Below are positions 33,328-41,297 of a DNA stretch of 64,000 nt, piece by piece. The stretch is from Gp6-AA40 sp963818645 (GTDB lineage Bacteria > Acidobacteriota > Vicinamibacteria > Vicinamibacterales > UBA2999), in NCBI GenBank assembly GCA_963818645.1, contig CAWFTF010000025.1, forward strand, positions 50,577 to 114,576, written 5' to 3'. Each line of letters starts with the position of its first letter. The stretch's first letter is position 1. The position numbers and the translations under genes were made by a program. The notes under the pieces were generated by a model. It did no database searches and had not been told where the DNA came from. It worked only from the letters and a program-made list of their open reading frames with translations.

Positions 33328-34335
33328 TCAGAACATCGCGATCGGGTTGACGGGTGAGCCGGTGCCGCGCGGGATCGGCAGCGGCGCGATCATCAACATG
33401 AATTCCCAACGCTTGCGAGCCGCGGCGGCGGCGCTGACGGCGTCGAAGTCCGCGCGATCGAGCAAGTGCACGCCGAGGATCGTCAACACGAAATTGTGCA
33501 GCGAGCTCGGGGCCAAATCTCCTGGCGGGTGCGGCGCATAGTCGGGCGTCTCCCATCCGAGTATCGCGATGTCGCGCTTCTTGAGCCACGGGATGACCGA
33601 GTTGTCGAGGCCCGCCATCGCCTCGTTGATCGGCCAGGGGCCAAGCGTCGACCGCCGCGCCCATCGGCCCCAGCGCAGAAGCAGCGCATCACCAGCCATC
33701 GCCTTGACGCCGGCCATCTTCTCCCAGGCTTCCAGGTCTTCCGCGAAGATGCGCGTGCCCGGCTCGAGGTACGGCACGCCCTTCAGCCTCGGGATGTCGT
33801 AGAGAACTCCACGGGTGACGATCCCGTTCTTCATCGTGAGGATCGAGTTCTTCGCGGCGCCTCCGTCTTTGGTGACCAGCCGCTCGACTGGATATCCGTT
33901 CCACATCTTGCCGCCGAAGAACACGTGAGCGAACGAATCCAGGTGCGTCGTGCCGGCGCCATGAATGCACGGATAACCGATGCGGTCGGTGGCCGCCGAG
34001 GAGGTGGCCGTCACCATCGCCCATTCCACCGGGCAGGGAACGTCCACGCTTTTTTCGGTCTCGGCGTTCGACGCGAGCGACACGGCTACACCGTCTTTCA
34101 CCAGTGCTGCCGCCTGTGCCCGTTTTGCTGCCGTCACCAGGTTGAGAGTGCCGAGCTCATCGTCTTTGCCCCATCGGCCCCAGTTCGAGAGCTCGGTCTG
34201 CCACCGTTCGTATTCGGCTTTCGTCACCAGGGGACGGGAGGCCGACGCGGGAGCGGAGCTGGTTTGCGACATGAGGACCACGCCGCAGGCGATGAACGAC
34301 ATCAGCAGCGAGCCAGACAGAGCCAGCTTTCGCAT
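33328..34335 (-). CDS. Exported cyclase-family (kynurenine-formamidase-like) hydrolase
   Basis: 335 residues with a signal peptide. The metal-binding family pattern is present: 'CIHGAGTTHLDSFAHVFFGGKMWNGY' supplies the HxxTHxDxxxH ligands, with 'GVLYDIPRLKG' and 'ALLLRWGRWAR' further on. Members hydrolyse N-formyl or cyclic amides; the substrate is open. ATG 34335 has GGAGGAG right upstream and a TATAAT -10 at 34364-34369. Confidence 0.85.
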   Translation of the reverse strand: MRKLALSGSLLMSFIACGVVLMSQTSSAPASASRPLVTKAEYERWQTELSNWGRWGKDDELGTLNLVTAAKRAQAAALVKDGVAVSLASNAETEKSVDVPCPVEWAMVTATSSAATDRIGYPCIHGAGTTHLDSFAHVFFGGKMWNGYPVERLVTKDGGAAKNSILTMKNGIVTRGVLYDIPRLKGVPYLEPGTRIFAEDLEAWEKMAGVKAMAGDALLLRWGRWARRSTLGPWPINEAMAGLDNSVIPWLKKRDIAILGWETPDYAPHPPGDLAPSSLHNFVLTILGVHLLDRADFDAVSAAAAARKRWEFMLMIAPLPIPRGTGSPVNPIAMF

Positions 34336-34363
34336 TGCTCCTCCTGTGTGGTGACGCGGCGCG

Positions 34364-34369
34364 ATTATA
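34364..34369 (-). promoter_or_regulatory. TATAAT -10 element for the cyclase operon
   Basis: A perfect TATAAT on the minus strand, 29 bases before the start codon. The -35 box is not convincing. Confidence 0.4.
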
Positions 34370-34401
34370 CGCTCGGCGCAACGGAGAAGAGGCTTCGTGC
34401 G

Positions 34402-35524
34402 CTAATACCTGGCGATGCGCACGCGCACCTGGCGTGGTTGTCCGGCTGCGGCTCGCGCGATCACGAACACCTCTGTCCCTCGCGCCAGGAGCCGTGGAGT
34501 CTTGAGCAGATACGGCGTTGGCCATTCTGCCGACGGATCGGTCAGCGCCAGCAGGACATCGGTGCCGCCATCAGGCCGCCGGGCCGACACTTCGAGCGTC
34601 GAGAGGCCGGCGACCATCTCGGGCTGGATCGCCCACACGCGCGTGTCGTTCGTCAGTCTGGCCCGCGTTTCGACCACGAGATCTGTCGCCGTTCGAGTTG
34701 CCGGAACCATCGCGAAGAAGACACCGAGCGTGCTGCGATCGGTTGCAGGCTCACTCGTCCCGCGGTAGTGAACGTCGACGACGATGCGAGACCGCGCGGG
34801 CAAACGATAGGCGACATCGTCAGGCAAGCTGACGAAGGTATGCCACGGTGTCCAGCTGCCGAGCCACTGTCCTGTGCTTTCGAGGCTGAACGTTGCCCCA
34901 CGCACGACGCGACGATCGCCGGGCATGAACTCGAGTCCTCGCACCTGGACAGTCGCAGTCAGGCCGAGATCGATCACGACCCTTCTTTGTCGTGTCGGTC
35001 GCCTTCGCCTCAATTGCGATCGGCTGCAGCGGCCGTAAGAGGTCGGGCTGACCCAGTTGCCAGTGATCCGTATGCGGCGTGGCGCGGATCTCTCGTGTCG
35101 CGGAAGCGTTCGGATCGACAACGTTGAGAAATACCTTGCCGCCGTTTCGCGGTCCAAGTCCTTCGACCCACGACACGAGGAACTGCGATTCGCGCAGCGT
35201 CAGGTGGTTGTCGTTGACGAAGTCACCGTATCCGGCCACTGCCGACCAGGGAGGCATGTGGCGACGCAGCACGGACGCTCGCATCGCCCGGCCCTGCAGC
35301 CACGTCTGCTCGTAGGTCTCGAGCGGAAACGACAGCCCCTTGTCCATGTGACACATCACGCATCGTTGGTCCAGGATCCGCACGATCTCCCGATCGAACA
35401 GCACTGTCGTCGTCAGCGACCCATGCGATTGCACTCCCTGTGGCCATGCGATGACAAGCGCAATTCCTAGAGCCAAGAGCCCAGAGACCAAAGCCGAGAG
35501 TCGGGAGCCCAGAGCCCGGCTCAT
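34402..35524 (-). CDS. Exported monoheme cytochrome / copper-enzyme-like protein (reading frame broken once)
   Basis: About 373 residues. One extra G in a GGG run near 34981 must be dropped to join 'EAKATDTTKK' to 'VVIDLGLTATVQVRG'. The N-terminal domain has one CVMCH haem site in 'REIVRILDQRCVMCHMDKG' and 'RRHMPPWSAVAGYGDFVND', the type seen in proteins annotated as cytochrome c or ascorbate-dependent monooxygenase; the C-terminal half is beta-rich. The signal-peptide core is encoded by a heptanucleotide array. ATGA overlap with the metal-binding protein upstream. Confidence 0.78.
35468..35516. repeat. Seven heptanucleotide units encoding a signal-peptide core
   Basis: TAGAGCC, AAGAGCC, CAGAGAC, CAAAGCC, GAGAGTC, GGGAGCC and CAGAGCC in exact register, wholly inside the first codons of the cytochrome gene. 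Same unit as the second half of the array at 32407. Confidence 0.8.
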
Positions 35525-36591
35525 CGCTCCCGCACCTCGAACGTCGTCACGAACGTGTGGACCGTGTCGCGACGCCTGAACTGCGTCCACGCTCGATAGC
35601 GGCCAGGCTTCGGCATCAAGCCGTCGAAGATCACCCGGGGACCGCCGCGCAGTTTCTCGAGATCGGCACCCGGCGGGATCAGGAACTGCGGCATGTCTTC
35701 GTCGTCGTTCCCGCCGGGAACGATGTCGAGCGAGTGCGAGTGGACGTACTCGTTGAGGTCTTCGCTCATGATGAGCGTGTGCCCGAACGCGCCGAGGTAG
35801 GTCTGCAGATCGGTGACCGGTTGTCCTGTCGCGGTGTCTGTCAGATCGAACTGAAGATGACCGTAGAGCCCTGCGACGAACGGCGCTGGATCGTAGCTGA
35901 CCTTCGCCGTGAGATCGTCCATCGTCTGCGTGTTAATGGCATCCGGAGTGAGCCGCGCAGAGTCGCCCGCGAGATCGCCTCGGTAACCGGCTGTCACCAG
36001 CGGGCGTGCGATGAACTGTGATGCGCCACCGGCAGGAAGGAAGTCGGACAGGACCTTGTAATAGCCAGCCTTCGGCAGCGTCACGTCGATGACCCACGTG
36101 CCATCCGGCTGAAGCTCGGGATGGATGTGCTGAAAGTGAGTCATATCCTGACTGATGACGAACAGGTGATATTGACGCTCGTGCACAGTCTCGAACTTCA
36201 GGATGCGTTCGCCTGTGCCCGGATGAGAGATGCGAAACTGCCACTTCGCGGGCTTGCCGGCCTGGACGACAGCCGGTTCGGTGGTGAGCTCGAGCCCGTA
36301 GTCGCGGACGTCGAATGGCGCACCGCGCACGAGCGCCATGCCGCAGCGCGGACACGTGCCTGCGATGTCGAGCGTGTAGTCCGGATGCATCGGGCACACG
36401 AACGCTGTTTCAACATCGGTTGAATCGGATCCCGGGCCCCGGGCCCCGGGTCCCGGTGACTGCTGCGCCTGAACGAACAGCGTCACCAGCAGGCAGAACG
36501 ACAGCGTGACGATCGCGGCGAAGGCAGGATGTGCGAGCCGCGAGCGGAACAGGAGCGACGTCCAGCGTTCAGCGATGCGGGCTCGTCGCAT
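35521..36591 (-). CDS. Exported protein with heavy-metal-binding domain
   Basis: 356 residues from ATG 36591 (M at 36600 is possible). A signal anchor is followed by a repeat-coded Gly/Pro stretch, then the HMBD motif 'VCPMHPDYTLDIAGTCPRCGM' (residues about 65-85) that binds Cu or similar metals. The rest is beta-sandwich-like ('YHLFVISQDMTHFQHIHPELQPDG', 'YGHLQFDLTD') with many His residues. A paralogue sits at 53061. Transcribed with the cytochrome at 34402. Probably periplasmic copper handling. Confidence 0.82.
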   Translation of the reverse strand: MRRARIAERWTSLLFRSRLAHPAFAAIVTLSFCLLVTLFVQAQQSPGPGARGPGSDSTDVETAFVCPMHPDYTLDIAGTCPRCGMALVRGAPFDVRDYGLELTTEPAVVQAGKPAKWQFRISHPGTGERILKFETVHERQYHLFVISQDMTHFQHIHPELQPDGTWVIDVTLPKAGYYKVLSDFLPAGGASQFIARPLVTAGYRGDLAGDSARLTPDAINTQTMDDLTAKVSYDPAPFVAGLYGHLQFDLTDTATGQPVTDLQTYLGAFGHTLIMSEDLNEYVHSHSLDIVPGGNDDEDMPQFLIPPGADLEKLRGGPRVIFDGLMPKPGRYRAWTQFRRRDTVHTFVTTFEVRER

Positions 36592-38507
36592 TGCCCTCAT
36601 ACGTGCCCGTGCCTGGGCCAGGCAGTTCGTCGGCGCGCGGGCCCGTGTAGCGCGCGACGTGAAGACCGGTGTCGTTATCCACCCAGTAGATGAGGCCGTC
36701 CTTGAAGACGGGGTAGGTGCGCGCGACACCCTGCGGCACCGTCAGCGCGTGACCTACTTCGCGCGGCGTGTACGGATTCGAGATGTCGATGACGCGCAGG
36801 CCGTGCGCGTACCAGGTCGTGAACACGAGGTTCTTGAAGATCGTCGGATTGTGATTCTGCTGCGGGATGCGACGACGAGGCTGACCGTTTGGCTCTGTCG
36901 TCGCCTGCGTGAGGCATTCCTCGATCTGATTGTCGGGAATCGCGAATGCGCCCACCATGATCGGCACCATCTCGGATTCGACGGACACCATGCGCGCGTA
37001 GTTGAGAGGGCAGCCGCCGTTCTCGTCGCTCAACCAGACGTACGCCGGACGATCTTTGGTGTTGCCGCGCACGCGAGCCGGTCTGGCAGGCACGAACACT
37101 GCGCTGTGCGTGCCCGTCGGCGAGGCGTTCACGGGCGGATACACGTCAAAGCGCGATCTCGTCATGAGCACGAGGTAGCGCGCAGCCTTCGCTTCCGGCG
37201 ATGCATTCGACGCGAGGAAAGCCTTCAGACCCGGATCGTTGTTGACCACCATGTGCAGGCAGTCGTTGGCGATCTGCGGAATCTTCGCCCCGTCCAGCAC
37301 ACCGTTGGCCGAGACGATGGTCGATCGCTGGTTGCAGCCGGCGGACTCCTGTCGCCAGCATCGCGTCGCGGGAGTGCGCGATCTTCTCTGAGTCGAGCAC
37401 ATAGAAGCCAGCTGTTGTCCCCGCCACATACACCCGCTCGCCATCGTCAGTCACCGATACCGAGTGCAGGCGGTTCTGTTCGCGGTTCTGAAAGTTGCCC
37501 GCCTGGCCGAGTCCGTTCTTGGAATCACTGAAATCGAGGAAGCGCCCGTCGGAGAAGAGGCCTGTCGCGTCAGGACGCTCGTCGATCGGCGGACCGCCGA
37601 CTTCCTGGAGCGTGAAGCCCGCAAGGAACTTCGGCTTCATCAGCATCTCGCCGGTGTCTTCGTCGGTCACGGCCATGACGAGGAGGTCGGGCACCTTCAG
37701 TCCAGGGCTCGTGGGGTCGGGGACACCGCCAGTCCAGTTCGTCATGTAAACGAGGACACGGTTCGTATTCGACGGATCGTGCCAGAGGAAGAACTCGTGC
37801 GACTGCGAATAGAAGTCCACGACCTCGCTCTTCGCGGTCGGCTGGCACGTGTTCATGTCGATGCGGTACGCCTCCATGCGACCGAGCGTGTTGGTGCCCG
37901 CGTTGCGCACGAGGATGTAGCGGTCCTCTCCACGTGAGGTCTTGTAGACCAGCGACCGCAGCTCGCGGTCGTCGAAGCCTTCGTTGCCTTCGACCATCGC
38001 CGGGATCTCACCGACGACAACCGGTTGCTGCTTTGCGGGGTCGGGCTGAATCTTCAGGATGTTGACTGCGTGCTTGACGCCGGCGCCGTTCGAGTGCCCG
38101 ACGAAGACGCAATTGCCGGCGACGCCGAGCCCGCGGCCATCGCCGGCTCCGTCGAGGTCGCCTCCACGCCACGCGCCGGTCGCTGGATCGCGCTCGGAGG
38201 GAATCAACGGCACCCAGTGAATGTGCTCGAGATTGCGAAAGAGGAAGAGCCGCTTCTCGACCTCGAAGGCACCCGCCTTCGCGTCCGCCTCAGACGAATG
38301 CGGATCGATCTGGCCTTGACGGTTGACGCGCACCGAGGGCATCTGCGCCATCGGCGTGTCGAAGGTGCTCGGCTGACAGCCGGCAGGATCCCTCGAGTGG
38401 TCAACGCACTGCTGGTCGGCTGAGGCGGTCCGGCTGAGGCCGGACACCACATACAGGCCGATGGCCCCGAGCACACAAATGGTCAAACGCGCGAGATGGC
38501 GTTTCAT
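36569..38507 (-). CDS. Exported beta-propeller-like (LVIVD-type) protein (reading frame broken once)
   Basis: About 645 residues after removing one extra base near 37355, which joins 'DAMLATG' to 'SAGCNQRSTIVSANGVL'. Signal peptide MKRHLARLTICVLGAIG. The body has propeller-like strands ('RVYVAGTTAGFYVLDSEK', 'GLRVIDISNPYTPREVGHA', 'GLIYWVDNDTGLHVARYTG'), Cys pairs and 'SHEFFLWHDPSNTNRVLVY'. Function unknown. TATACT lies seven bases before the ATG with no ribosome site. The end overlaps the next gene by 23 bp. Confidence 0.75.
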
Positions 38508-38514
38508 GCGCGGC

Positions 38515-38583
38515 AGTATACAAACTCCCAACTCCCAACTCCCAACGACCAACTTCCAACACGTTGGAGGTTGGGCGTTGGCG
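38515..38583. repeat. Nine heptanucleotide units abutting a -10 element
   Basis: CAAACTC, CCAACTC, CCAACTC, CCAACGA, CCAACTT, CCAACAC, GTTGGAG, GTTGGGC and GTTGGCG in register (38521-38583), self-complementary about the middle. On the minus strand the array runs straight into TATACT (38515-38520), the likely -10 of the propeller gene. Confidence 0.8.
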
Positions 38584-38601
38584 CACGTATCAGATTGGGA
38601 G

Positions 38602-39630
38602 TTATGAAGCTGGCACGAACGCCAGAAATCGGCGCGGATTGTCGATGGTGATCCGGCGGAGCATCTCGTCAGTCACGCCTGCCTTGCGCAGCTTCGGAGC
38701 GAACACGGTCAGCGTGATCCCATACCCCGGCCGGGCGTCGCTGCGTGCGGTGAAGTTGTAGTCGGACGACAAGAGCAGGCGATCGATGTACCCCGCGTCC
38801 AGGAAGGCGAGGATCATCGCCACCTTCTTGTCGTCGGGCACCAGCCCGCCGGTCACGCGGTCAAAGCCGACATAGGCGCCGCGTTTGGCAATCTCTTTGA
38901 CGACTTCCGCGGAGGGATCGTCGAGGCAGCAACTGTGGCCAATCGCCACGCGTCCGGGGCTGACGCCGACCGACTCGAACGCGTCGAGTTGCCTGAGGCC
39001 GGCGTCCTTCGGCACGTTGGGTCCGGTGCCGTAGGCGTTGTGCGTGAAGATCGGAAGGTGGTTGCGGAGGTGTGCCCTGCCCACGGCGCGAAACACCTTT
39101 CGTTCAGCGGCGCTCATCGGCGCGTCGGGTGTTTCGCCGATCTCCCCGAAGGCGCCGTACCTGGCGGCATTCGCGTCGCTGACGAGGTCGTCAGCAATCT
39201 GGTCTTCAGATTTCGCCGCGACATCCTGCGGATAGGTGCGCTCCATGTACAGGCCGCCGCAGGCCACGATGTGCACGCTGGTGCGCGACGCGATCTGTCT
39301 GAGCAGGGCGTTGTCGCGGCCGACGTCGTTGGTGCCCGCATCGACGATGCAGCCGATGCCTTCGGCCGCGGCAACGTCGAGCTGCTCGAGCACTGGTGCG
39401 GCATCCTTGGCCGGACCCGACCTGTTCGACTGGGGAGCCACGCGCGCCCACTCGAACGACAGGTGCTCGTGAAACAGCGTCGCCCTGTTGAGTGTGTCGG
39501 GCGAGACGTCCCTGAGCACCGTCCGAATCGTCGCGCCCTTTGGAAACGTGAGCGCTTCGCGTGACGCGGGCGTCTGCAGAGGCGCCACCGCGGCGCAGGC
39601 GAGAAGTCGCAGTATCTCCCGGCGATCCAC
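38602..39630 (-). CDS. Exported phosphotriesterase-family hydrolase
   Basis: 342 residues, GTG start. The N-terminus 'MDRREILRLLACAAVAPLQ' resembles a Tat-type signal. Metal-binding motifs of the family are present: 'ATLFHEHLSFEW' (HxH), 'PIFTHNAYG' (His), 'VAIGHSCCLDD' (His) and 'LLLSSDYNFTARSD' (Asp). Likely a lactonase or ester hydrolase. TATAAT lies seven bases before the GTG, so the mRNA may be leaderless. Confidence 0.87.
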   Translation of the reverse strand: MDRREILRLLACAAVAPLQTPASREALTFPKGATIRTVLRDVSPDTLNRATLFHEHLSFEWARVAPQSNRSGPAKDAAPVLEQLDVAAAEGIGCIVDAGTNDVGRDNALLRQIASRTSVHIVACGGLYMERTYPQDVAAKSEDQIADDLVSDANAARYGAFGEIGETPDAPMSAAERKVFRAVGRAHLRNHLPIFTHNAYGTGPNVPKDAGLRQLDAFESVGVSPGRVAIGHSCCLDDPSAEVVKEIAKRGAYVGFDRVTGGLVPDDKKVAMILAFLDAGYIDRLLLSSDYNFTARSDARPGYGITLTVFAPKLRKAGVTDEMLRRITIDNPRRFLAFVPAS

Positions 39631-39637
39631 GGTGCGG

Positions 39638-39643
39638 ATTATA
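39638..39643 (-). promoter_or_regulatory. TATAAT -10 element placed for a leaderless start
   Basis: Perfect TATAAT on the minus strand, seven bases before the GTG start of the phosphotriesterase-like gene. The upstream region is a heptanucleotide array (39656-39683). Confidence 0.5.
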
Positions 39644-39655
39644 ACGTCGGCCTGT

Positions 39656-39683
39656 AACCGTGAACTGTGAACTGTGATCTGCT
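39656..39683. repeat. Four heptanucleotide units (AACTGTG) in a divergent promoter region
   Basis: AACCGTG, AACTGTG, AACTGTG and ATCTGCT in exact register between the two divergent promoters. Confidence 0.65.
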
Positions 39684-39700
39684 GTGGATGAGTCGTCGCG

Positions 39701-39726
39701 TGTCACAGCCGCGCGGCTCATCCGTC
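39701..39726 (+). promoter_or_regulatory. ECF41-type promoter of the sigma factor gene
   Basis: TGTCACA at 39701-39707 and CGTC at 39723-39726, 15 bp apart. This matches the known ECF41 consensus TGTCACA...CGTC (usual spacing 16) and shares CGTCTTCG with the downstream copy. It implies autoregulation and rules out start codons upstream of about 39733. Confidence 0.7.
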
Positions 39727-39771
39727 TTCGTACCGGAGAATAGATGGTGTGACTCAAGGTGGAAGCTGCTG

Positions 39772-40611
39772 TTGACGGCGTTTGAAGGATTGCGCGGCCG
39801 GCTCTTTGGCCTCGCCTATCGCATGCTCGGCTCGCGCGCCGACGCTGAGGACATCGTGCAGGAAGCGTACGTGCGCTGGCACGAGGTGACGAAGGACAGG
39901 ATTGACAATCCGGAAGCGTGGCTCGTCACCACTACGTCGAGGCTGGCCATCGACCGGTTGCGACGGCTCAAGACCGAACGTGAGGCGTACGTCGGCCAAT
40001 GGCTGCCGCAACCGATCGTGACCGACACGCCTCCGGATCGTCACCTCGATCTCGCCGACGATCTCTCGATGGCGTTCCTCACGCTGCTCGAACGGCTTGC
40101 GCCCGAAGAGCGAGCCGCCTTTCTCCTGCACGACGTGTTCGACGTCGGCTACCCGGAAATCGCCTCCGTCATCGAGAAGACCGAATCTGCCGCCCGGCAG
40201 GTCGTCCATCGTGCGCGCGAACGAGTGCGTGGCGAGCGCAAGCGCTTCGATGTCAGCGAGTCTGCAAAGGAAACACTGCTGCAGCGCTTCCTTGCGGCCA
40301 CCGAGGCACGAGACGAGCAGGCCGTGCTCGCATTGTTCGCACCCGACGCCACGTGGACGGCCGACGGCGGTGGCAAGGCTGCTGCCGCACTGCGTCCGAT
40401 CGTCGGCGCCGATCGCATCGCCACGCTGGTCATGGGGCTGTATGAAAGGTTCTGGACAAACGGACGCACGCTGGAGCTCGGCACCATCAACGGCGAGGCC
40501 GGGCTGTGCCTCCGCGATGGCGCTCACCTCATCGCGACGATGTCGATCGCTACGGATGGGGAGCAGATTCTCGCCGTCTACGCCGTGGTGAATCCGGACA
40601 AGCTCGGGTAG
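39772..40611 (+). CDS. ECF41-group RNA polymerase sigma factor with SnoaL-like extension
   Basis: 279 residues from TTG 39772. Earlier in-frame ATGs (39667, 39688) lie upstream of the promoter at 39701 and give a non-homologous tail; GGAAG precedes this TTG. Sigma region 2: 'FEGLRGRLFGLAYRMLGSRADAEDIVQEA'. Region 4: 'LAPEERAAFLLHDVFDVGYPEIASVI'. The C-terminal 100 residues form a SnoaL-like domain ('FLAATEARDEQAVLALFAPD', closing 'YAVVNPDKL') that modulates activity in this group instead of an anti-sigma factor. The neighbour is the usual ECF41 partner. Confidence 0.9.
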   Translation: MTAFEGLRGRLFGLAYRMLGSRADAEDIVQEAYVRWHEVTKDRIDNPEAWLVTTTSRLAIDRLRRLKTEREAYVGQWLPQPIVTDTPPDRHLDLADDLSMAFLTLLERLAPEERAAFLLHDVFDVGYPEIASVIEKTESAARQVVHRARERVRGERKRFDVSESAKETLLQRFLAATEARDEQAVLALFAPDATWTADGGGKAAAALRPIVGADRIATLVMGLYERFWTNGRTLELGTINGEAGLCLRDGAHLIATMSIATDGEQILAVYAVVNPDKLG

Positions 40612-40618
40612 CGGGCGC

Positions 40619-40645
40619 TGTCACAACGCGCCCTGCCCACCCGTC
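40619..40645 (+). promoter_or_regulatory. ECF41-type promoter of the decarboxylase-like gene
   Basis: TGTCACA at 40619-40625, 16-bp spacer, CGTC at 40642-40645: an exact match to the ECF41 consensus. Confidence 0.8.
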
Positions 40646-40668
40646 TTCGCTGTAGAAGGAGACGGACC

Positions 40669-41136
40669 ATGAATACCCGAATCGACGTCAGGAAGTACAT
40701 CAGTTCCAGCCTGACCCAGGCGCTGCTCAAGCTCTCATTCGAATCGCAAAAACATCTCGAGCATTCACTTCTCAGGCTCGTCGAGATCCGTGCATCACAG
40801 ATCAACGGCTGTGCCTATTGTCTCGACATGCACACCAAAGATGCGCGTGCCGCCGGTGAAACGGAGCAGCGCATCTACACACTCGACGCGTGGCGCGAGA
40901 CGCCGTTCTTCACCGATCGCGAGCGTGCCGCGCTCGAGTGGACGGAGGCCGTGACGCTTGTCGCTGAAACGCGCGTTCCCGACGATGTCTACGAGCAGGT
41001 GAGGCAGCAGTTCAGCGAAGAAGAACTCGTCGAGCTGACGTTCGCCGTCATCGTCATCAACAGCTGGAATCGCCTCAACGTGTCGTTCCGGCCGCTCGTC
41101 GGCGACTATCAGCCGAAGGCGGTGGTGGCAGTCTGA
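40669..41136 (+). CDS. Carboxymuconolactone decarboxylase / AhpD-like protein
   Basis: 155 residues, ATG after GAAGGAG. All-helical AhpD-like fold with the redox CxxC in 'INGCAYCLDMHTKDARAAGETEQRI'. Genes of this kind are the standard targets of ECF41 factors. Likely a thiol-dependent peroxidase-like protein; the physiological substrate is unknown. Driven by the ECF41 promoter directly upstream. Confidence 0.92.
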   Translation: MNTRIDVRKYISSSLTQALLKLSFESQKHLEHSLLRLVEIRASQINGCAYCLDMHTKDARAAGETEQRIYTLDAWRETPFFTDRERAALEWTEAVTLVAETRVPDDVYEQVRQQFSEEELVELTFAVIVINSWNRLNVSFRPLVGDYQPKAVVAV

Positions 41137-41151
41137 ATCTCGTCGATTGTT

Positions 41152-41274
41152 GATTTGGGGATCTTTGATTGTTGAGTCGTTGATGATCGGGGATTGCTGA
41201 TTGGGGATTGTGGTACACCTGTTTTCAATCTCCAATCACGAATCAGCAATCAACAACGAATCGCCAATCAAAGA
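41152..41274. terminator. Long heptanucleotide hairpin between convergent genes
   Basis: The left arm has degenerate GATTGTT/GATTGGG units; the right arm has CAATCTC, CAATCAC, GAATCAG, CAATCAA, CAACGAA and further units. The arms are reverse complements over about 50 bases around a loop near 41212-41225. It fills the gap between the ends at 41136 and 41298. A terminator role is inferred. Confidence 0.6.
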
Positions 41275-41297
41275 TCCTTAAATCAGAACTCCGTGTA

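Noticed and set aside
17012..37360. Programmed frameshifting as explanation for the split genes
   Set aside because: No common slippery sequence or downstream structure; the breaks fall in unrelated genes, sit at different positions and are confined to one zone.
39667..39771. Upstream ATG starts of the ECF41 sigma factor
   Set aside because: They precede the ECF41-type promoter at 39701-39726 and add a tail with no sigma-factor similarity.
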